From Haberlea rhodopensis (Eukaryota > Streptophyta > Magnoliopsida > Lamiales > Gesneriaceae), in NCBI GenBank assembly GCA_907163345.1, contig CAJQUN010000014.1:6076001-6140000 (forward strand): 64,000 nucleotides of DNA, read 5' to 3'. The notes beneath the pieces are model-generated. The model saw nothing but the letters and a program-made list of their open reading frames with translations. It did no database searches and had not been told where the DNA came from. The position numbers and the translations under genes were made by a program. Below are positions 13,225 through 25,280 of the stretch, in pieces. Position 1 is the first letter of the stretch. Every line of letters begins with the position of its first letter.

Positions 13225-13560
13225 TATTTCTTTAAACCGTACTGGGTCAGTCGGCCCAACCCGCGACCCAAATGGGTTGAGCCTATCTTGGCACGTCTCC
13301 AGGCAGATTGCGGTATAGAATGTTATTAAATTGTGATTGGAGTTTATTTGATTACTCAAAACACAACTATGTATAATTCCCCCCTCCCCCACCAACCCAA
13401 TATTTTGAAAATCGGATCAGATCAACCGGTTCAAATGGTTTAACTAATCGATACTTGGTCCGGTCTGGTTGACCCTCTAAAACCACCCTGCTAAAAAAAA
13501 ACCAGATTAAATCGGTAAAAAATCGGTTCAACAATTGAACCGGCCAGTTACTTCAATTTC
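13225..13560. mobile_element. Decayed transposon fragment rich in CCGGTTCAA words
   Basis: This contains GGCCCAACCCGCGACCC, CAACCGGTTCAAATGG, GGTCCGGTCTGGTTGACC and CAATTGAACCGGCC within about 300 bp of otherwise AT-rich DNA. Dense AACCGG/CCGGTT words are typical of subterminal regions of plant DNA transposons. Borders are not resolved. Confidence 0.35.
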
Positions 13561-13802
13561 TTTATTTTTTCAAAAAATTTTTTTTTTTATTTTTCTTAAA
13601 ATTATAATCAAATTTTTAGAACAAAAATATATTATAATTATTGTCATTGAAATAATCACAAAATAATATTTAGTATGTCAAATCCATTTAATTTTATAAA
13701 TGTGTCTTGTATATTATATATAAACATGCTTAGTTTCTTATAAATTATAAAATATATGAATCATTTCATAATTTTTTAAATTTTTTTTTTCATAAGTTTG
13801 GA

Positions 13803-13836
<34 letters not shown>

Positions 13837-14043
13837 TTGTTTGTTGTTTTTTTAGATGTTCTGATTTTTTTTGTTATGTTGGACATTTGGTTTGATCTAA
13901 TTTTTGAAGTTTGACATGTTATGTTGGTGTAATGATATTTTTTTATTGTGAACAACTTGAAACTATAGTAAATGCATGATATATATTTTTTTAAAAAGTT
14001 AAAATATATATTACATAATGCTGACGTGATCGAACTTGTAACT
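13561..14043. other. AT-rich spacer with TA microsatellite
   Basis: The spacer holds only A/T-rich sequence, with a TA run at about 13803-13831. Confidence 0.6.
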
Positions 14044-15023
14044 AGTAATGACACAAATTTCATGTCCAGCCCGGTTGTGTGTTGTTGAAGAGAATGTCAA
14101 GCATCTCTTCTTCTTCTGTATTTTCGCTTATTGTGTTTGGAAGGAATGTTCCAAGTGGTTCAATCTCTAAAGTGTATTGCCCGAGGATCCTATTAAGTAT
14201 TTTTGGCAACATTTGGGGTGTTTGGGTGGCACAAAAGGCAAAAGAGAATGGCTTGCCATTTTGGAATGTGTTGTTTGGAGTATTTAGCAAACACGGACCA
14301 TGAAAGTATTTAACAATGTGGAAACCACAACTGATGAGATAGTCGAATTGATTAAATTCAGGTCTTGGCATTGGTTTTCAGCAAACAATGAAGATATTCA
14401 TCCTTATTCGGCTATAGATTGGTTTCGTTAACTGGTAGTTTGTTTGGGATTATAATTGTTGTTAACCTTTTGGTTGCTATTCTTGGTTTTGTTTATGAAT
14501 TTTTCAAGCGACTGAGAAGAGTTTATTGGGCTTCAAGAGCCTATGAATAATTCCATGTGTGGAAATAGGGACTACCGATTTCTTTAGGCTATGATGTTTT
14601 CAAGTTTTACTGGGAGACTTTAGGATTGACACTATCAAGATAGGGAGACAGATTTTTTTCGTCAATTTCTCTCTGTATAGTGCTTCAGTATTATCTCATT
14701 TCCATTTCTGCATTTCTTTAGGCTTTGTTTTTCAAGAGTTTTTGCTATTTTAATTCATCTTGTAAAGACTTCGCTTAGCAAGCAGCTTAATTTTGTGATT
14801 CTCCATTGACCATGTCATCATGCCACAACAGTTACAAGAAGAATAATTGATGGGGAAGAGCGACCAAGAGCTTCTATGTTTGAGTTTATAGGGAGTTATG
14901 TTTCTAGTTATTATTGTGGGAGTTTTTTGTCTTTCTTTGTTGAGAGTTCAGTGTTGTAAACTTTTATTTGGATTTGAGTACCCCTAATGCTAATTTAATA
15001 AATTTGGCTTATGAAAAAAAAAA
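14044..15023 (+). mobile_element. 5'-truncated LINE (non-LTR retrotransposon) tail
   Basis: Translated in shifting frames, 14050-14430 reads as the C-terminal zinc-binding domain typical of plant L1-type reverse transcriptases: VVEENVKHLFFFC, FAYCVWKECSKW, a WSIWQTRTMKVFNN-like stretch and LIKFRSWHWFSAN. A stop after KWFNL and further frame changes show it is dead. A non-coding 3' region follows and ends in a poly-A run at 15014-15023, as expected for target-primed reverse transcription. The 5' end is abrupt near 14044. I found no clear target duplication. Confidence 0.7.
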
Positions 15024-15797
15024 TTATCTATATGATATAATAACTAGAGTGGACATTGTAGTAACTATTATATTTTTTTTATTTAATATCAAATATACCT
15101 TAATTTTATTTAATATTAGAAATTGAAGAAAAACTATTTATCATCAATTAAGTAGTACAAAACCTATCTCAGTTTTATCTGAACTTGTTTTAAAGTTTAA
15201 ATGACTATATCACTATTATCCAAAAATTATTATGAAACATTATAATTTATAAGAAATCTTGAAGATAATGTATATAGTTTTTTTATTTTAATATAATCTC
15301 CTAAATTTTTGAATATTTATTTCGAAAGAATATTTTTTTTCACACCCACAAACTCGTCTTGCTCCAACCTTCGAAATTGGGGTTTACCTTATTTTGCATA
15401 AAATCATCCTACATTATTTCATCGATCATATTCAGGTTTTATAATATTCTGTCAAAAAAATCAATATTAGGCTTTGTTCCAAAAAATAAACAATAAAAAA
15501 TAAAAAACTAAACCGTTTATTTATATATGGATAAATTTCAGAAATGATCCCGTAGAATAGGTGTCTTTGTAATAATAGTCTCAAATTTTTAAAACTATCC
15601 CATGAAAATTATTTTTAATCAATAATAGTCACACAATTTATTTTTAATCAAAAGCGGTCTCAAAGACCTCTGTTCACTTATATAAAAAAAATGTATATGT
15701 GACTTAATTTATTAAAAATTTAATGTAAGTCTATTTTTGAATAAAAACAACTTATGTATGACTGTGTTTGATTAGCCGTAAAAGTTTGGGAATAGTT

Positions 15798-15840
<43 letters not shown>

Positions 15841-16555
15841 AGATCATTTCTGACTTTTATATATTTTTGCAGAAAGTATGGATTGTTCGGCTCTGATTGT
15901 GGAAAAGCTAAATTGAGTAATAAAAATTCAAGAAGATTTTACAGCTTAGAAATGAAAAAGCCTTGTGGACACAATAAAAAAGTTAAAAGCCTTTAAGGTT
16001 TGTACCTTGGATTTGTTCCTATCTTCTTGTTGTCTTTTACTCTTTCATTTTGCCACTTTCTTACATCTCATTAAATCTCAAGCATGTCTGTTTTTACTGC
16101 TCTATTTTTTACACTTTTCTTCTCAGCTTCATTCCCTTTCCCTTTCATATTTATAACAATGCAACAAACTTCTTATTGGTTTTGATTAGGAGACAACTGT
16201 TATATAAAAAGAGGTCCTTTGTTATTATTATTTATTGAAATTGATCGTGACCCACGTAAACTGATTATTAGGATTTTTAGGTGATAAAAATAATAATATA
16301 AAAAATGAGGGCAAAATTTTTCGAGAGGGTTAAAATATAATTTTAGGAGGAGAATGTAATTTTGTTGGACAAATAGTTTTTTTTTATGAAAACGGATAAT
16401 TGTGGATGTTGATCTATACCCTCACTCGAAGGTCGAATTTTCCCTGAAATGACAAATTAGGTAATTTAATCGAGATATAACTCATTTCGATGAACTTTAG
16501 ACAATGGTATCTTCAAAACCACAAAAAAAAAAAAAAAAAAGGAGGGGTCCTTCGG
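15024..16555. other. AT-rich intergenic DNA with TA microsatellite
   Basis: Nothing gene-like is supported. A TA run lies at about 15799-15838 and an A-run at about 16523-16540. The open frames at 15965-16238 are low-complexity. Confidence 0.55.
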
Positions 16556-16561
16556 AATTCT

Positions 16562-16790
16562 TCAAGTGATGCTCATCAAATACTGAAGTGAGAGCTTATA
16601 AGTAAAGTCTGTACATGGGAAAATATATGTCAAAAAGCTAAGAAGAACCTGATTCATCTCATCGTAGAAAGCTAACCCGGTATGACAGGCTCGACCGATA
16701 AAATGTTGGTAGATGGAATCGAACTCGTCGCCAAAGGCCTCCGCGCTCACTTACTACACCAACTCGGTAGCCCGTGAGTGGCGGGGGATA
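16562..16790 (-). pseudogene. Exon-like fragment of an unrecognised gene
   Basis: On the minus strand a stretch of ordinary coding-like composition reads SAEAFGDEFDSIYQHFIGR then HTGLAFYDEMNQ and stops being protein-like at a GT that could be a splice donor. Just upstream in the same frame are two adjacent stop codons. I do not recognise the family. It may be a decayed exon copy; there is no other exon nearby to support a working gene. Confidence 0.25.
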
Positions 16791-16899
16791 GATATATATT
16801 TAGTAAATATAAAAAGACACCAGGAAATATCAAAGTCAGTTATCGTGTATCTTCTGTGTAATTGCATAGCACAGATATTTTATCTCAGAGATTCTTAAG

Positions 16900-17450
16900 C
16901 ATTCAACCCAACAACCAATGTACTCTATGTTATTGAAAATTTCTGCATCATAATTTCAGGGTAATATTTATTCATTCTCTTTTAAATTCTTATTTATGTA
17001 AACATTAAAAAAAAATATTATTCGCTATACTTTATATTAAAATACTTTTAGTCCTTAATTATTTCAATTTAATAATTTTAATCGCTAAACTTTTAAAAAT
17101 ATTACACGATCAGTTCTGCTGTTAATCTTATCATTCGATTTGACGACTAAGTCTAGTTTATTGATATTTTTAAAACATTAGAGATCAACATATTATATTA
17201 AATAATTAGATATTAAAATATATGATATGGATGGGTAAAAATATAAGTTTACAGCATGAATATAAATTATAGAGATTAAAATAGTATTTTTCCTAGTGCA
17301 ATTAAAGAAGATGGTATAATAGGCCGAAGCCCAAAATAAAATTCCATGGCCCATAGTTTTAGGGAAACAAACTTACATGTGGCCGAGCCCACTAACAGGT
17401 GAACTTAATCTTTTGCAAAAAAAATTCGAATTCGTTGTTATTTATCTTAT
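16900..17450. other. AT-rich intergenic DNA
   Basis: No feature could be supported. Confidence 0.55.
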
Positions 17451-17458
17451 ACTAGCGT

Positions 17459-19277
17459 GTAAAGGTGTCAAATGGAAGGGCCGCTCATGGACCGGCCCGG
17501 ACCGATCCAGCACAGTCCAATTAGTACAATAACGGGTCGTGTTGGGCCTTAGCTGGGTTGGCCCCAAAGGTATATTAAACTGTTTTAAAAAAAGACAAAA
17601 TTACAAGAATGTACCACTTTTCAAAACATCTTTCAACTAAATCTCCCCAAAAAATCTTATTTCAACTAAATACATCTTTTGGAAAATTTATTTCAAATAA
17701 GTCAATTTTAACAAACCCTAATATAATTAGTCCATAATTATGATTAAAATACCCTTGCTCTACACCTTCATCCCCAAGCCTTTGCCCAATTTCCACCATT
17801 CGCGTCGCCTCTGAAGCTTCTAATTTGTTTCTGATTTTTGTTTTCCGCGATTCTGCAAAGGATTCTTCGAACAAATTGAGATAATTTCATTTGGAATCAC
17901 TTTATTAGGTTGTGTTGTGTGATCGTATTTATAATTTATGTTGTGATTGTTATTGATTTCTTGTTCCCTCTCAGTGAATTGTTTCTAATTCTCTGGGTGT
18001 TTGCTTGAATTCTGGTTTAGCGACTAACTTCTGATCGAATTTCAGTTGTTCTAGCCTCGCGTTCTTCGATCGATCGTGATTTTCTAAAATCATTGAAATA
18101 TTTTTCGTTGAATTTTGGATTAATTTTGTTAAGTTGAACGCTCAATTTTGGGCAGAAAACGTGAGTCTAAAAAAATTGAGGAAATTATTCATTATCCTCA
18201 TTCTCGTTGTTTTGAATTTTTTTCCAATTCGTGCATTCGGTTTGCATTCCCGTTGCTTATATGTTGAATCGGTCATTTGATACAAGAACGATTTGCTGGT
18301 TGATTCATCATTGAAACTTTCAAAATGTGCAGATTGTTTCTTCAAACCCTGTGAAACTTTCGAAAATCAGATATATATCTATATATTTTTGAGCTGTGCA
18401 TGTAAATTGAGTGGTGCATGTAAATATTGACTCATGCGGTGGATGTAAATTGAGCGGTGCATGTAAAAATTGGCTCTTGCGGTGCATGTAAAATTACTAA
18501 TGCGGTGCATGTAAATTTACTCATGCGGTGCACGTAGAATTACTCATATGGTGCATGTAAAATTGAGCGGTGCATGTAAAATTGAGCGGTGCATGTAAAA
18601 TTACTCATGCTATGCATGTAAAATTGAGTAATAAGATGCATGTAAAATTACTAATGCGGTGTATGTAAATTACGCATGCGGTGCATGTAAAATTACTCAT
18701 GCGGTGCATGTATAATTGAGCGATGCATGTTAAAATCGACTAATGCGGTGCATGTAAAATTACTAGTATAGTGCATGTAAAATTGAGCAGTGCATGTAAA
18801 AATTACTCATGTGGTGCATGTAAAATTACTCATATGGTGCACGTAAAATTGAGCGGTGCATGTGAAAATGAGTCATGCGGTGCATGTAAAATTACTCACT
18901 CGGTGCATGTGAAAATGAGTCAGCGGTGCATGTAAAATTATTCTTACGGTGCATGTAAAAATTATTATATGCGGTGTAGAGTGTTTTCATAAGTGGGGTT
19001 AGTTTGGTCATTGTATTCAAAAATGGACTTAGTTGAAAGAACTTTTTATTGGGTGACTGGGCCGAAAAAACTTTTACCTAATGATAACAGCCCGAAATTT
19101 TCCCTTAAAAAAATTTAAAAAATCAAAGTGGCCTCTCCACCCACGGGATAGCCCAGCACAACTTGTAGGTCCATTGGCCACAAGCCGTGCTGGCCCCAGT
19201 CTCAAAACCAAAAGAGCATTGCCGGCATAATCCGCTACAGAGGCACATTTTTACGGCCCACATATTTTGCCACCTCT
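17459..19277. mobile_element. 1.8-kb non-autonomous hAT-like element with an internal minisatellite
   Basis: The left end reads GTAAAGGTGTCAAATGGA and the right end, reverse-complemented, reads AGAGGTGGCAAAATATGT, both followed by GGGCC. The element is flanked by the 8-bp near-duplicates ACTAGCGT (17451-17458) and ACTAGCTT (19278-19285), which match at 7 of 8 bases. An 8-bp target duplication plus GGGCC-rich ends fits the hAT superfamily. There is no transposase. The left interior (about 17750-18350) looks like host gene leader or intron sequence rather than transposon sequence, so gene capture is possible. The right interior is a minisatellite (separate entry). Total length is 1,819 bp. Confidence 0.65.
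18397..18975 (+). repeat. Minisatellite, about 26 copies of a GGTGCATGTAAAATT unit
   Basis: About 26 head-to-tail units share the core GGTGCATGTAAAATT. Two unit lengths are mixed: a short one of about 18-19 bp continuing GAGC, and a long one of about 23-24 bp continuing ACTCATGC. Units vary by point changes. The array lies wholly inside the hAT-like element at 17459-19277. It contains no open frame of note. Confidence 0.92.
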
Positions 19278-19289
19278 ACTAGCTTGCAT

Positions 19290-20000
19290 ACCTTAATACA
19301 TAATAATGCGTTCATACTTCGTTTGTGATAATATATTAGATTTTTTATTTAAAGTGTAACCATGTTAGTATAATTTTTAAATTTTGATTTTATTTTTTTT
19401 TACTTTAGATGGATAGAACATTCAATTTAATTAACCATTAATAGAGGAGATAGTTAATAGAGGAGAGTAGAATCGGGAACTCATATATGGGACCATGAAT
19501 ATCATTAATTCTTTCTCCTTTGTATAAATATTTGTTACAAGTATGATGGTGATAGATCTATAAAAAAAAGTTTATTACCAAAAAAAAAATTTATTAAAAA
19601 AATTACATTTATCACCCCAAAAATTGCTGGTTCCCCCCTCAAAAAGTATATTTACCTCCCATTAATTATATTTGACCTCCTAAATTTTTTTTTCCTCCGT
19701 TTGCCTCCCTTAAATTATATTTTGATCTACTAAAATGCGTTTCATCTCTCCATTTTTTATATAATAATTTTTAATCCTCTCACGAAATTTCTACGTCCAC
19801 ACCTCCTACATTATCATACAAACACATGCACTGGACCACTAATACATCTACCTATTTAAAAAAATGCCATACTATTTATATAGCTCCATTATGATCAACT
19901 TTATACCATCGATTATTGCAAATTCATCTACACATTTAATGAGATCCTACTAAGAACCAAACACCAACAGAATATAGAAAGGGATGTTACACTATATATA
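19290..20000. other. AT-rich intergenic DNA
   Basis: No gene supported. Related short phrases (CCTCC..., TTTACCTCC) recur at 19615-19760, suggesting a decayed repeat. Confidence 0.5.
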
Positions 20001-20002
20001 TA

Positions 20003-20038
20003 CTAGTATTTTGTGGCACCCGCGCAAGGCGCGGTGCC
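20003..20038 (-). mobile_element. Helitron 3' end (hairpin plus CTAG)
   Basis: On the minus strand a strong hairpin (arms GGCACCGCGC and GCGCGGGTGCC, one bulged base) is followed after 8 bases by CTAG and then T. A short GC-rich hairpin just before a CTRR end, inserted before a T, is the diagnostic 3' terminus of Helitrons. The element would extend to higher coordinates; I could not find its TC-type 5' end. Confidence 0.65.
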
Positions 20039-20569
20039 AGGTGCCAATTATTGTTCGATTAGGTATACCTAAAATTGATAAGATATGAATTTTTTTTCAA
20101 TGTTTGGATTGTAATATATAATCTCTTAGGGCCGTTTTATTTGGATAAGATATGTTTCATTTTGCGTGTAGTGGTTACGACTCCACGAAACCCAAATGCT
20201 TCAGTGAACATCCTACTTGACTAACGCATTAACGTTAATTCAGATAAAATAAAACCATGAAAGAGCAGATGTGGAGACAGATTTTCCTACATCCATCATG
20301 AGATTTAAGAAAAATATTAAAGGATCCATTAAACAATCAGCACATGCAACAAGATTCATTGCAAAATGCATCCCTCACCTAAACAACTGTAACACAATGA
20401 ATACATTCCCTCCAAATCAAACAAATCAACACAAAATTTTTGGAACCAAGATCCGGACATTAAGAATAGTACAGGGAAACAACATATAAGAATAATACAT
20501 GAAACAAAGTAAACGAATCTCAGGGGCAAAAATCTTTATGATACCAAGCAAACTTGAAAGACAAAAGCA

Positions 20570-20629
20570 TCATGTTGCCAGGTAGAACACGACAGTCATG
20601 ATAGCCATGTATGATCCAAGAACACCAAG
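20570..20629 (-). pseudogene. Possible terminal exon of an unidentified membrane protein
   Basis: After a good splice acceptor (a T-rich tract ending CAG, just above 20629 on the minus strand) comes exactly 20 codons reading LGVLGSYMAIMTVVFYLAT then a stop. The peptide is hydrophobic like a last membrane segment. Another coding-like stretch lies at about 20750-20860 (minus; QWGFKLAFGTGIW), but its frame relation is unclear. No upstream gene was found. Because it lies just inside a Helitron end, a captured exon is plausible, but that is inference and the family is not recognised. Confidence 0.3.
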
Positions 20630-21324
20630 CTGAAAAAGTGATAAGCAATCATAGGGAATTTAAGTGATTCATGGAATGGGTAAAAGCAACATCATTAGTT
20701 GGGCATGCAACCAAACAAATAATTATAGAACTTATTAGCAAACAGAGATCTTGTATCGTGCCAATAAACTATAAAATCGTAGAATTCATCACGCCAAATC
20801 CCAGTTCCAAAAGCTAGCTTGAAACCCCATTGAGCAATTGTATACCGTGCAGATCAATAAGAAAATAAACATATGAATCAATTACCAGAAGTTATTAAGT
20901 AGGATTCTGATTGCCTCGCATCCGCAACAATAAATGAGGCTTAATACTCCCACTTCATATTAAAAGAAACATCACTCTATTCTCATGAGTTTACTGATGA
21001 CAAGGGGGAAAATGAGTAAAAAACCAAAGGAAATGCGTATAAAAAAGGGAAGAAAAAAATCTTAAAAAGAAGCTGTATATCTTCTCTGCACCCAAACTTG
21101 ACACCGAATATGAACCTTTAACACTTCAAGTATAGTGAGTGAAATTGAGGCAAACGTACATTTCCTCACTCCCAGTGAGCAAAATATTTGGTTCAAAACA
21201 CCTGCACATCATATTTTAAATGCGGGAAAACGAAACATAAACCATGACAATCCGATACACGAAACATATACTATACCATAAGCTTCCCCCCTTCCCAAAA
21301 CCCATGTAGAAGATAATGGCGACT

Positions 21325-21870
21325 GGCTCTAATAAAGAAAGAGAGAATAATATAATGTATGAGAGAATGTACACATAAGACCACACTAATGGATGTAAAA
21401 CAAAGTTTTTCGCTGTCAAAGCTGAACAAAAGACCTCAAGTATACCTCCGAAAGCTGCATATGTAAATAAGCTCACAAGTCAGCAGATACAGGTCAGCAG
21501 ATATACTCCATTTCTACCAGATACAAGCGCACAAGCAAATATAGTTTGTGCCAAGAATGCAAGTTGTGCAAGTGAATAAAACGCTGATTCAATAAGAAGA
21601 GGAAAACACAGACAGAATAATTTATTGTATGTGAAAGTGTACATATAATAATACGTAGGCCACACTAATGGCTCTAAAACAGAGTTTTCCTCAATCAAAG
21701 CTGAACAAAAATCCCTCAAAGTATACCCCCCAAAGTTACATACATAAATTAGCCCAAAGTTCCATGCACATATACTTCATCTCTTCCAGATAGATGCGCA
21801 CAAGCAAATATATATTGCGCCAAGAATGCAAGCTGTGCGAGTGAATAAGACTTTGATTCAAAGTCCATAG
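21325..21870. repeat. Two diverged tandem copies of a unit of about 275 bp
   Basis: CCACACTAATGG occurs at 21381 and 21660, and GCGCACAAGCAAATATA at 21527 and 21796, with the sequence between also alignable. On the minus strand part of the unit is open (YSLAQLAFLAQTIFACALV), but the copies have decayed differently. No family was recognised. Confidence 0.7.
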
Positions 21871-22860
21871 ATTGTTTGTCAAGCTTTAAACAAGAGCCCC
21901 GGCTCTAAGTGGTGCGAACTACACTAAAACTTGGACACAACAATCGACGTAGTTTCCTTTTTTTTTTTCACCCTCCTAGCCACGACATCAAGCATGCAGT
22001 ATGCATAACATTGGACTCGACCTCATGCAGAAAACAACCAACGTTATAACATGACATCAACTACAAACGATTCTCCCACATGGGAAAAAAAACATAGATC
22101 AACCTTAGCAATGACAAGCACGCATCAAAAACCGCAGGAACAAAAATAGACAAAGACATAAACTTAGATCCCGGCACCGACAACAACAAAAGAAATGAAA
22201 TGCCATGCCACAAAAACATACACCAGAGGATCAACGACCGCCGGGAAAAACTCACCCTAAAGGCAGAAACCGATGATGCAAAAAGAAGGAAAATCTCCCA
22301 CAAATAAGCACAAAAAGAATAATCGACCAGACAATATATAGCGTCGGGTCTAAGGAGCACAAACACCGATAAGCCATGACCAAACACGCCAAGGCAAGGG
22401 ATGGTCACCCCACGTCTACGGGATTTCCTACAGATGCAAACACAAGACCAAAAATTAGTAATGATTGTGCATTGAAAAAAAGGGGAAAAGCTTGACACAC
22501 TGAAATATCGTCCACAGCACGCGAAGAGTGCACCATCCCTCCATGAAATCGCCGGTCAGCAGAGAAACAGTAGATGCATTAAATGCCCTAGTACGGACCC
22601 GACTCACCACCAACCACGTAGTCCAACCCACGAAAATCGAAGGAACAAGTGGGGGAATGGCTCAAGTCGTAAGCACATAATCTCCAAGAATCAGACAAAA
22701 GCACACGACCCAAAGCAAGGAAAATTTTAAAACAAAGCCCAAGGCAGAAAGAAAGGCTGACCAAAGCCCGATAAAAATAATTCCAAACCCAAATACACAA
22801 TATAAAGGCTCAAAGCAAAAAGACCAATCTTTAAAAAATCTACTGTTATACTATTCATCC
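21871..22860. other. Spacer with an unrecognised 145-codon minus-strand open frame
   Basis: The frame at 22061-22498 (minus) is open for 145 residues and Phe/Leu/Ser/Cys-rich, with no known motif. Base composition here is higher in G+C than the surroundings, so the frame may be chance. I do not call it a gene. It may be part of the Helitron-associated block that starts at 20003. Confidence 0.35.
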
Positions 22861-23554
22861 TAATTGTAAATCTATTCGCTTACATATACTGGTTAATATT
22901 AATATATACTTTATAAAATTGCTGCCCACAGCTAATTTTGCGCTTCTTTCGCTTCCCAATACAAGTTAATTGTTTATTTGTTAAGGCACACACTCCAACG
23001 ATGCGTCCAAACTAATTATTTGTTTTAGAAAAAATAATGAGTTCATCGAATATTAACATTTGATATTGACACAATGATATATTTGCACTTTACCCAATAT
23101 GATAATCAGCATATGTTGGTTTGATTTATACAATTAGTGATCTTTATAAACTAATTATTCTACGCTACTTACTTGGTGTAGCTTGTTATATGAGTCGTAA
23201 GTGGAGGTTTAGTTTCTGTATGGGTCTGTGATCTGGATTGTTTTTGCATATCCAGCTCATATTGTAGTTGATATCGTATTTTCCCAAAATGGTGAACGAA
23301 GTTTTTTTCGGATACATAGTATAAAAACTTCCATGACCACTGACTTGATAACCAAAGATTGAATGAAATATGATGGATTTGAGATTATAAAAGAAAAAAA
23401 GGGTCAACTGATCATAGGACCATTTATGCGAGTAAAAGGAAAATAGTTTCATTAAAAATTTATAAAAAAAATTATGATTTCATGGAACTTAATATAATCA
23501 AGAGTTTGAATTTATAATAGTGATATCTCAAATAACTGTTCAGTGTCAATTATT

Positions 23555-23626
<72 letters not shown>

Positions 23627-24261
23627 TGGAATGTAATATCATTTTCCAATAGTTTGTTAATGAGCTTTCCGTAGGATCAAAAGGACACAGATCAAATAAA
23701 AACCGCTTTTTTTAACTAATTAGGAGGGCAGAAGGGCAACAACTTTTGTATCATATCTATTTCATTTTTTTATTTGATTTTCTTTTAAAAAAATCCTTTA
23801 TTAGCCCATAAACTGATTCAACGAGAGTGGCGCTTGTAAGTCAACATTGACACTTTATTAGCCCATAAAATGAATGAAGATGGCACGAAGACAATTGGTG
23901 CTCTCCTTGCTTGATCTTGTTTACACATATCTATGGACATGTATTTGTGTAAATTAAATCGATTATTTTGGAGCACAGCACATAAAATATTTAGTGAAAA
24001 TTGCAAAAATATTGGTATATTTTCATTTTTGGTCATATATATTATCAAAATTTGGTCTTAATCTAATAACATATTTTTTTAAAGAGGTCTTTTTAATCAT
24101 CAACAGCACTTCCATTAAACAGGAGTAAAATTTTAAAAAATAATAATTTATTTTATTAAAAGCAAACTTCGATTAAATACAAGACCTAAACCAAAATATA
24201 TCAATTTTACTGGCCGATTTCTACAAATTACCCTAAAAATATTTTAAAGTTGATTGCGTTA
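22861..24261. other. AT-rich intergenic DNA with TA microsatellite
   Basis: A TA run lies at about 23558-23620. The open frames at 23186-23452 and 23818-24048 (minus) show no family features. Confidence 0.5.
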
Positions 24262-24269
24262 GCTCCCAG

Positions 24270-25272
24270 TAGGGTAGACCCGACCAAGGGTCATCATCGA
24301 CCCTGAACCGGCCCGGAATCGGCCCGTGGTCAACGGGCCGGTTAACCGGGTCAACGGTTCGAAGGGTCGGAACCGTAACCGGCCCGTCTATAGAAGGGCC
24401 GGTTAAGGGTCATGATTTTGCTAACCCGTGAACCGCGGTTCAAGGGTTTATTTATTAGTTTTTTTACATTTTTAAATTTAAAATATATGTTATGGTGTAT
24501 ATTTGATCTAATGACCTCCCACCGTTAATAATTAAACTTCAAACCACTAAGAATATACGAGCGTTGTTTTGATCTAAATATAGTATAAAATCACCAAACA
24601 AATATATCTACACATTTTGATTATCTTGGCTTGAATTAATTTCACGTTATTTTATGTTTAATTCCATGGATGAAAACACATTCATACACTTTTTACACTT
24701 TATTTTCAAATTTTAATAATATTTTTAATTTTTTTAAAAAAATAAGGGTCAAAACCGTAACCGTAACCGTAACCGTTGGTTAACCGGAACGTAACCGGCG
24801 GTTCATGAACCCGTAACCGTAACCGTCAAGGAAGGTTAAGGTTAAGGGTCGATGTTTTTGAACCGTCGAACCGGCGGTTCTGAACCGTCTAACCCGGGCG
24901 GTTCTGAACCGTGGTCGGGTCTACAGTAGGATGTGCAAACGGTTCGGTTTAAAAAAAACCGAACCGAAAATTCGGTTAATCGAACAGTCGGTTTTCAAAT
25001 TTCTAAACCAAAACCAAACAAAATAGGTCGGTTAGGTTTTGGTTAAAACGAACATTTCGGTTCGATTTCGATTAAACAAATTTTTTAATTTAATTTTTTT
25101 TAAATCATTTAAAAAACCACCCAAACTTTAAACCATTAAAAAAAATTAAACCATAAACGTTTAAACCATTAAAACAAATTATAGAAGTTTAATTTATTTT
25201 TAAGAACCGAAAATCAAACCTAAATTTTTTGGTTGAGTTCGATCGGTTAACCGAACCGTTTCACACCCCCTA
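24270..25272. mobile_element. hAT-like MITE split by a second element near its left tip
   Basis: The right end (about 25240-25272) reverse-complemented reads TAGGGGGTGTGAAACGGTTC. The left end, after removing the inserted element, reads TAGGATGTGCAAACGGTTCG, so the inverted ends match well. Flanks GCTCCCAG (24262-24269) and ACTCCCGG (25273-25280) agree at 6 of 8 bases, consistent with an old 8-bp hAT target duplication. The interior is AT-rich with CCGAAC/GTTCGG words. No coding capacity. Confidence 0.6.
24274..24924. mobile_element. 651-bp inverted-repeat element nested in the previous MITE
   Basis: Perfect 13-bp terminal inverted repeats GTAGACCCGACCA and TGGTCGGGTCTAC bound the element. 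It is flanked by identical AGTAGG (24268-24273 and 24925-24930). Subterminal parts are rich in AACCGGCCCG and CCGTAACCGTAACC words; the centre is AT-rich and non-coding. It interrupts the outer MITE only four bases from that element's tip. Confidence 0.7.
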
Positions 25273-25280
25273 ACTCCCGG

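Noticed and set aside
18397..18975. CRISPR-like array
   Set aside because: Units are head-to-tail without unique spacers, vary in length, and lie in a plant transposon; it is a minisatellite.
22061..22498. 145-codon minus-strand open frame as a gene
   Set aside because: No motif, no splice or promoter context, and composition-driven; kept only as a note in the spacer entry.
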